From positions 1 through 24,215 of the forward strand of contig DHQI01000048.1 of assembly GCA_002408065.1 (NCBI GenBank): a DNA stretch of 24,215 nt. Reading direction: 5' to 3'. The DNA comes from Bacteroidales bacterium UBA5342 (lineage in GTDB: Bacteria; Bacteroidota; Bacteroidia; Bacteroidales; UBA5342). The position numbers and the translations under genes are program-made. Positions 23,292 through 24,215 of the stretch are shown one piece after another (the first letter of the stretch is position 1; every line of letters begins with the position of its first letter). A model generated the notes under the pieces. The model made no database searches and was not told the DNA's origin. It saw nothing but the letters and a program-made list of their open reading frames with translations.

Positions 23292-23372
23292 TATCTGTGG
23301 TATCTATATTATCTGTTGTTGGTAAAAACAAGAATATGTTAAAAAACAACAGATGAAACAGATAACACAGAT
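23292..23372. repeat. Large imperfect inverted repeat (TATCTGT/ACAGATA arms)
   Basis: The left arm (23292-23320, ending ATCTGTTGTT) and right arm (23345-23372, beginning AACAACAGAT) are complementary over about 27 positions with five or so mismatches. The loop is about 24 nt. ATCTGT is itself repeated in each arm. Confidence 0.75.
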
Positions 23373-23581
23373 GTGTTTTTTGAAAGCGAAAAATAGTCTA
23401 ATGTAAATGTATGAAATGTTTAAAATGAGGATAATATATAAACAATAGAGATTGTCTAGATCCAATTCCGCCAACAGGTTAACTAACTAACTTGAAAAGA
23501 AACAAAAACAGGTTTTCGCTCAATAAACGTAATCGTTATTATACGACGGTTCGCTAAGGAATAGACAAAACTTTTTAGTTG

Positions 23582-23649
23582 TTCTGCCTCCCTAGAATAC
23601 TTCGACCGGCTTAGCGTGATGATTTGTGATTATTTGTCATCAGGCAGAA
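23582..23649. repeat. Nested inverted repeat (TTCTGCCT / AGGCAGAA)
   Basis: An 8-bp outer stem (23582-23589 with 23642-23649) encloses an inner GATGA/TCATC stem (23618-23622 with 23637-23641). It could be a structured extragenic repeat. Confidence 0.5.
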
Positions 23650-23725
23650 TCTTTGTGGGGATCTTATACCAATATTACATAAAAATGAGCCTTATAATTT
23701 AGCTTCACTGATTTTCAATTCATTC

Positions 23726-23804
23726 TTTTGTCTTTTATCTGCATTAAAAAATATCAACGTAGCTATGGCTATGCCTCTATTTTTTGCCTTGATAAAAGAC
23801 AAAA
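23726..23804. repeat. 79-nt hairpin with perfect 14-bp outer arms
   Basis: TTTTGTCTTTTATC (23726-23739) and GATAAAAGACAAAA (23791-23804) are perfect complements. Pairing resumes inside with AAAAAATA/TATTTTTT and TAGC/GCTA. It lies within the candidate 444-bp element. Confidence 0.85.
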
Positions 23805-23899
23805 CCTTTAAAATTAGTAACTATTCAGTATTTTTATTTCTTCGCTTAGGGGCTTTAACAACCCCCTATAACCCCAGTTGTTCATTTTTCCATGATATT

Positions 23900-24015
23900 A
23901 TTTCAATTGATAATTGAAATACCTACGAACCAATCCCGATGTACATCGGGACCCGCCTTTTTCTTCCCGAGGCCTCGGGCCATCGCTCTAGTTACTTGTT
24001 TAGGACTGCGTCCTA
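23900..24015. repeat. Row of four palindromes or short hairpins
   Basis: In order: ATTTCAATT-GAT-AATTGAAAT (23900-23920), the perfect palindrome TCCCGATGTACATCGGGA (23934-23951), the perfect palindrome CCCGAGGCCTCGGG (23966-23979), and TAGGAC-TGC-GTCCTA (24001-24015). Spacing is 13-21 nt. The second resembles the CCCGATAGCTATCGGG type that I recall as a common dispersed repeat in Bacteroidota. Confidence 0.85.
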
Positions 24016-24215
24016 CAACCTGCTGTTATTATGATTATACAAATCAACGATTCACACTGAATAATTACAAATTATTTAAGGCTCATCTTAAAATAAAATT
24101 GGTATTAGCGTTCCGCTACACATGGATCAAGCATGATTCCTGAGGAGAAGTTTAGCAAATCACTTCTATTCACTTTTTTTGTCGAAAGTTATCAAAAAAA
24201 CAAACAACGGAATAA

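Larger units (their letters stand above)
23664..24107. repeat. Candidate 444-bp element with imperfect terminal inverted repeats, no transposase
   Basis: The left end TTATACCAATATTACATAAA followed by AATGAGCCTTA is matched by the reverse complement of the right end (TAATACCAATTTTATTTTAA, then GATGAGCCTTA). About 25 of 31 positions are identical. The interior contains a 79-nt hairpin and a series of palindromes but no open frame for a transposase. No clear target-site duplication is seen. It may be a MITE-like element or a remnant of an insertion sequence whose middle was replaced. Confidence 0.55.
23120..24215. other. 1.1-kb region without a convincing gene, rich in inverted repeats
   Basis: No frame has coding character; the only open frame of any length (23892-24143, plus strand) runs through palindromes and has no family resemblance. 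The stretch contains at least four separate inverted-repeat structures, listed individually, and no tRNA or rRNA. After 24107 an AT-rich sequence with a homopolymer run continues to the window end. Confidence 0.6.

Noticed and set aside
23664..24107. Complete insertion sequence
   Set aside because: It is too short for a transposase, no open frame fits, and no target duplication could be seen. Kept only as a candidate non-autonomous element.
23892..24143. Possible protein of 83 codons in the right end
   Set aside because: The frame runs through three palindromes and the terminal inverted repeat, and the composition is not protein-like.

Overview
The window is a segment of a Bacteroidota chromosome, most likely Bacteroidia. 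Four signals point there: promoters of the TAnnTTTG type, a DUF2795-like small acidic protein, a palindromic repeat of the GGGGGATTTAGGGGG kind, and AT-rich glycan genes. The genus cannot be fixed from the sequence. Every gene from 59 to 22613 is on the minus strand. Only one small gene near the right end (22834-23055) is on the plus strand.

Positions 59-18996 are a surface polysaccharide (O-antigen or capsule) locus of the Wzx/Wzy type. Read in transcription order (high to low coordinates) it holds: an O-antigen ligase-like protein with an unusual C-terminal domain; a Wzy-like polymerase; a polysaccharide pyruvyl transferase; an FrhB-like iron-sulfur protein; a Wzx-like flippase; a GT2 and three GT4 glycosyltransferases; a GNAT acetyltransferase; a broken sugar-transferase stub; an intact PglC-like initiating sugar transferase; a UDP-sugar 6-dehydrogenase; and a DegT-family sugar aminotransferase. 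Together they suggest that repeat units containing an amino sugar and a uronic acid, perhaps with pyruvyl or acetyl decoration, are started on a lipid carrier by the PglC-like enzyme, extended by four glycosyltransferases, flipped, polymerised and transferred.

Three ATPase-type genes with no evident glycan role interrupt the locus: an AAA/STAND-like ATPase (1412-2536) and two AlbA_2-GHKL-winged-helix proteins (4826-6493 and 19778-21394). Both AlbA_2 proteins carry in-frame 12-bp tandem repeats. Both sit next to truncated 5' ends of glycan genes: a sugar-transferase stub at 6518-6724, and two separate UDP-glucose dehydrogenase stubs at 19051-19158 and 19549-19632 with a broken RhuM-like gene between them. 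The two ugd stubs differ at six codons, all synonymous, so they look like diverged alleles and not a fresh duplication. These scars and the AT-rich centre (about 6.7-17.7 kb) suggest repeated cassette exchange. One composition break falls inside the O-antigen ligase gene, at its domain boundary.

The right end (21.4-24.2 kb) is not glycan-related. It has one conserved-looking protein of unknown function, the DUF2795-like gene with a clear promoter and terminator, and about 1.1 kb of apparently non-coding sequence packed with inverted repeats. That stretch includes a candidate 444-bp element with imperfect terminal inverted repeats and a row of palindromes.
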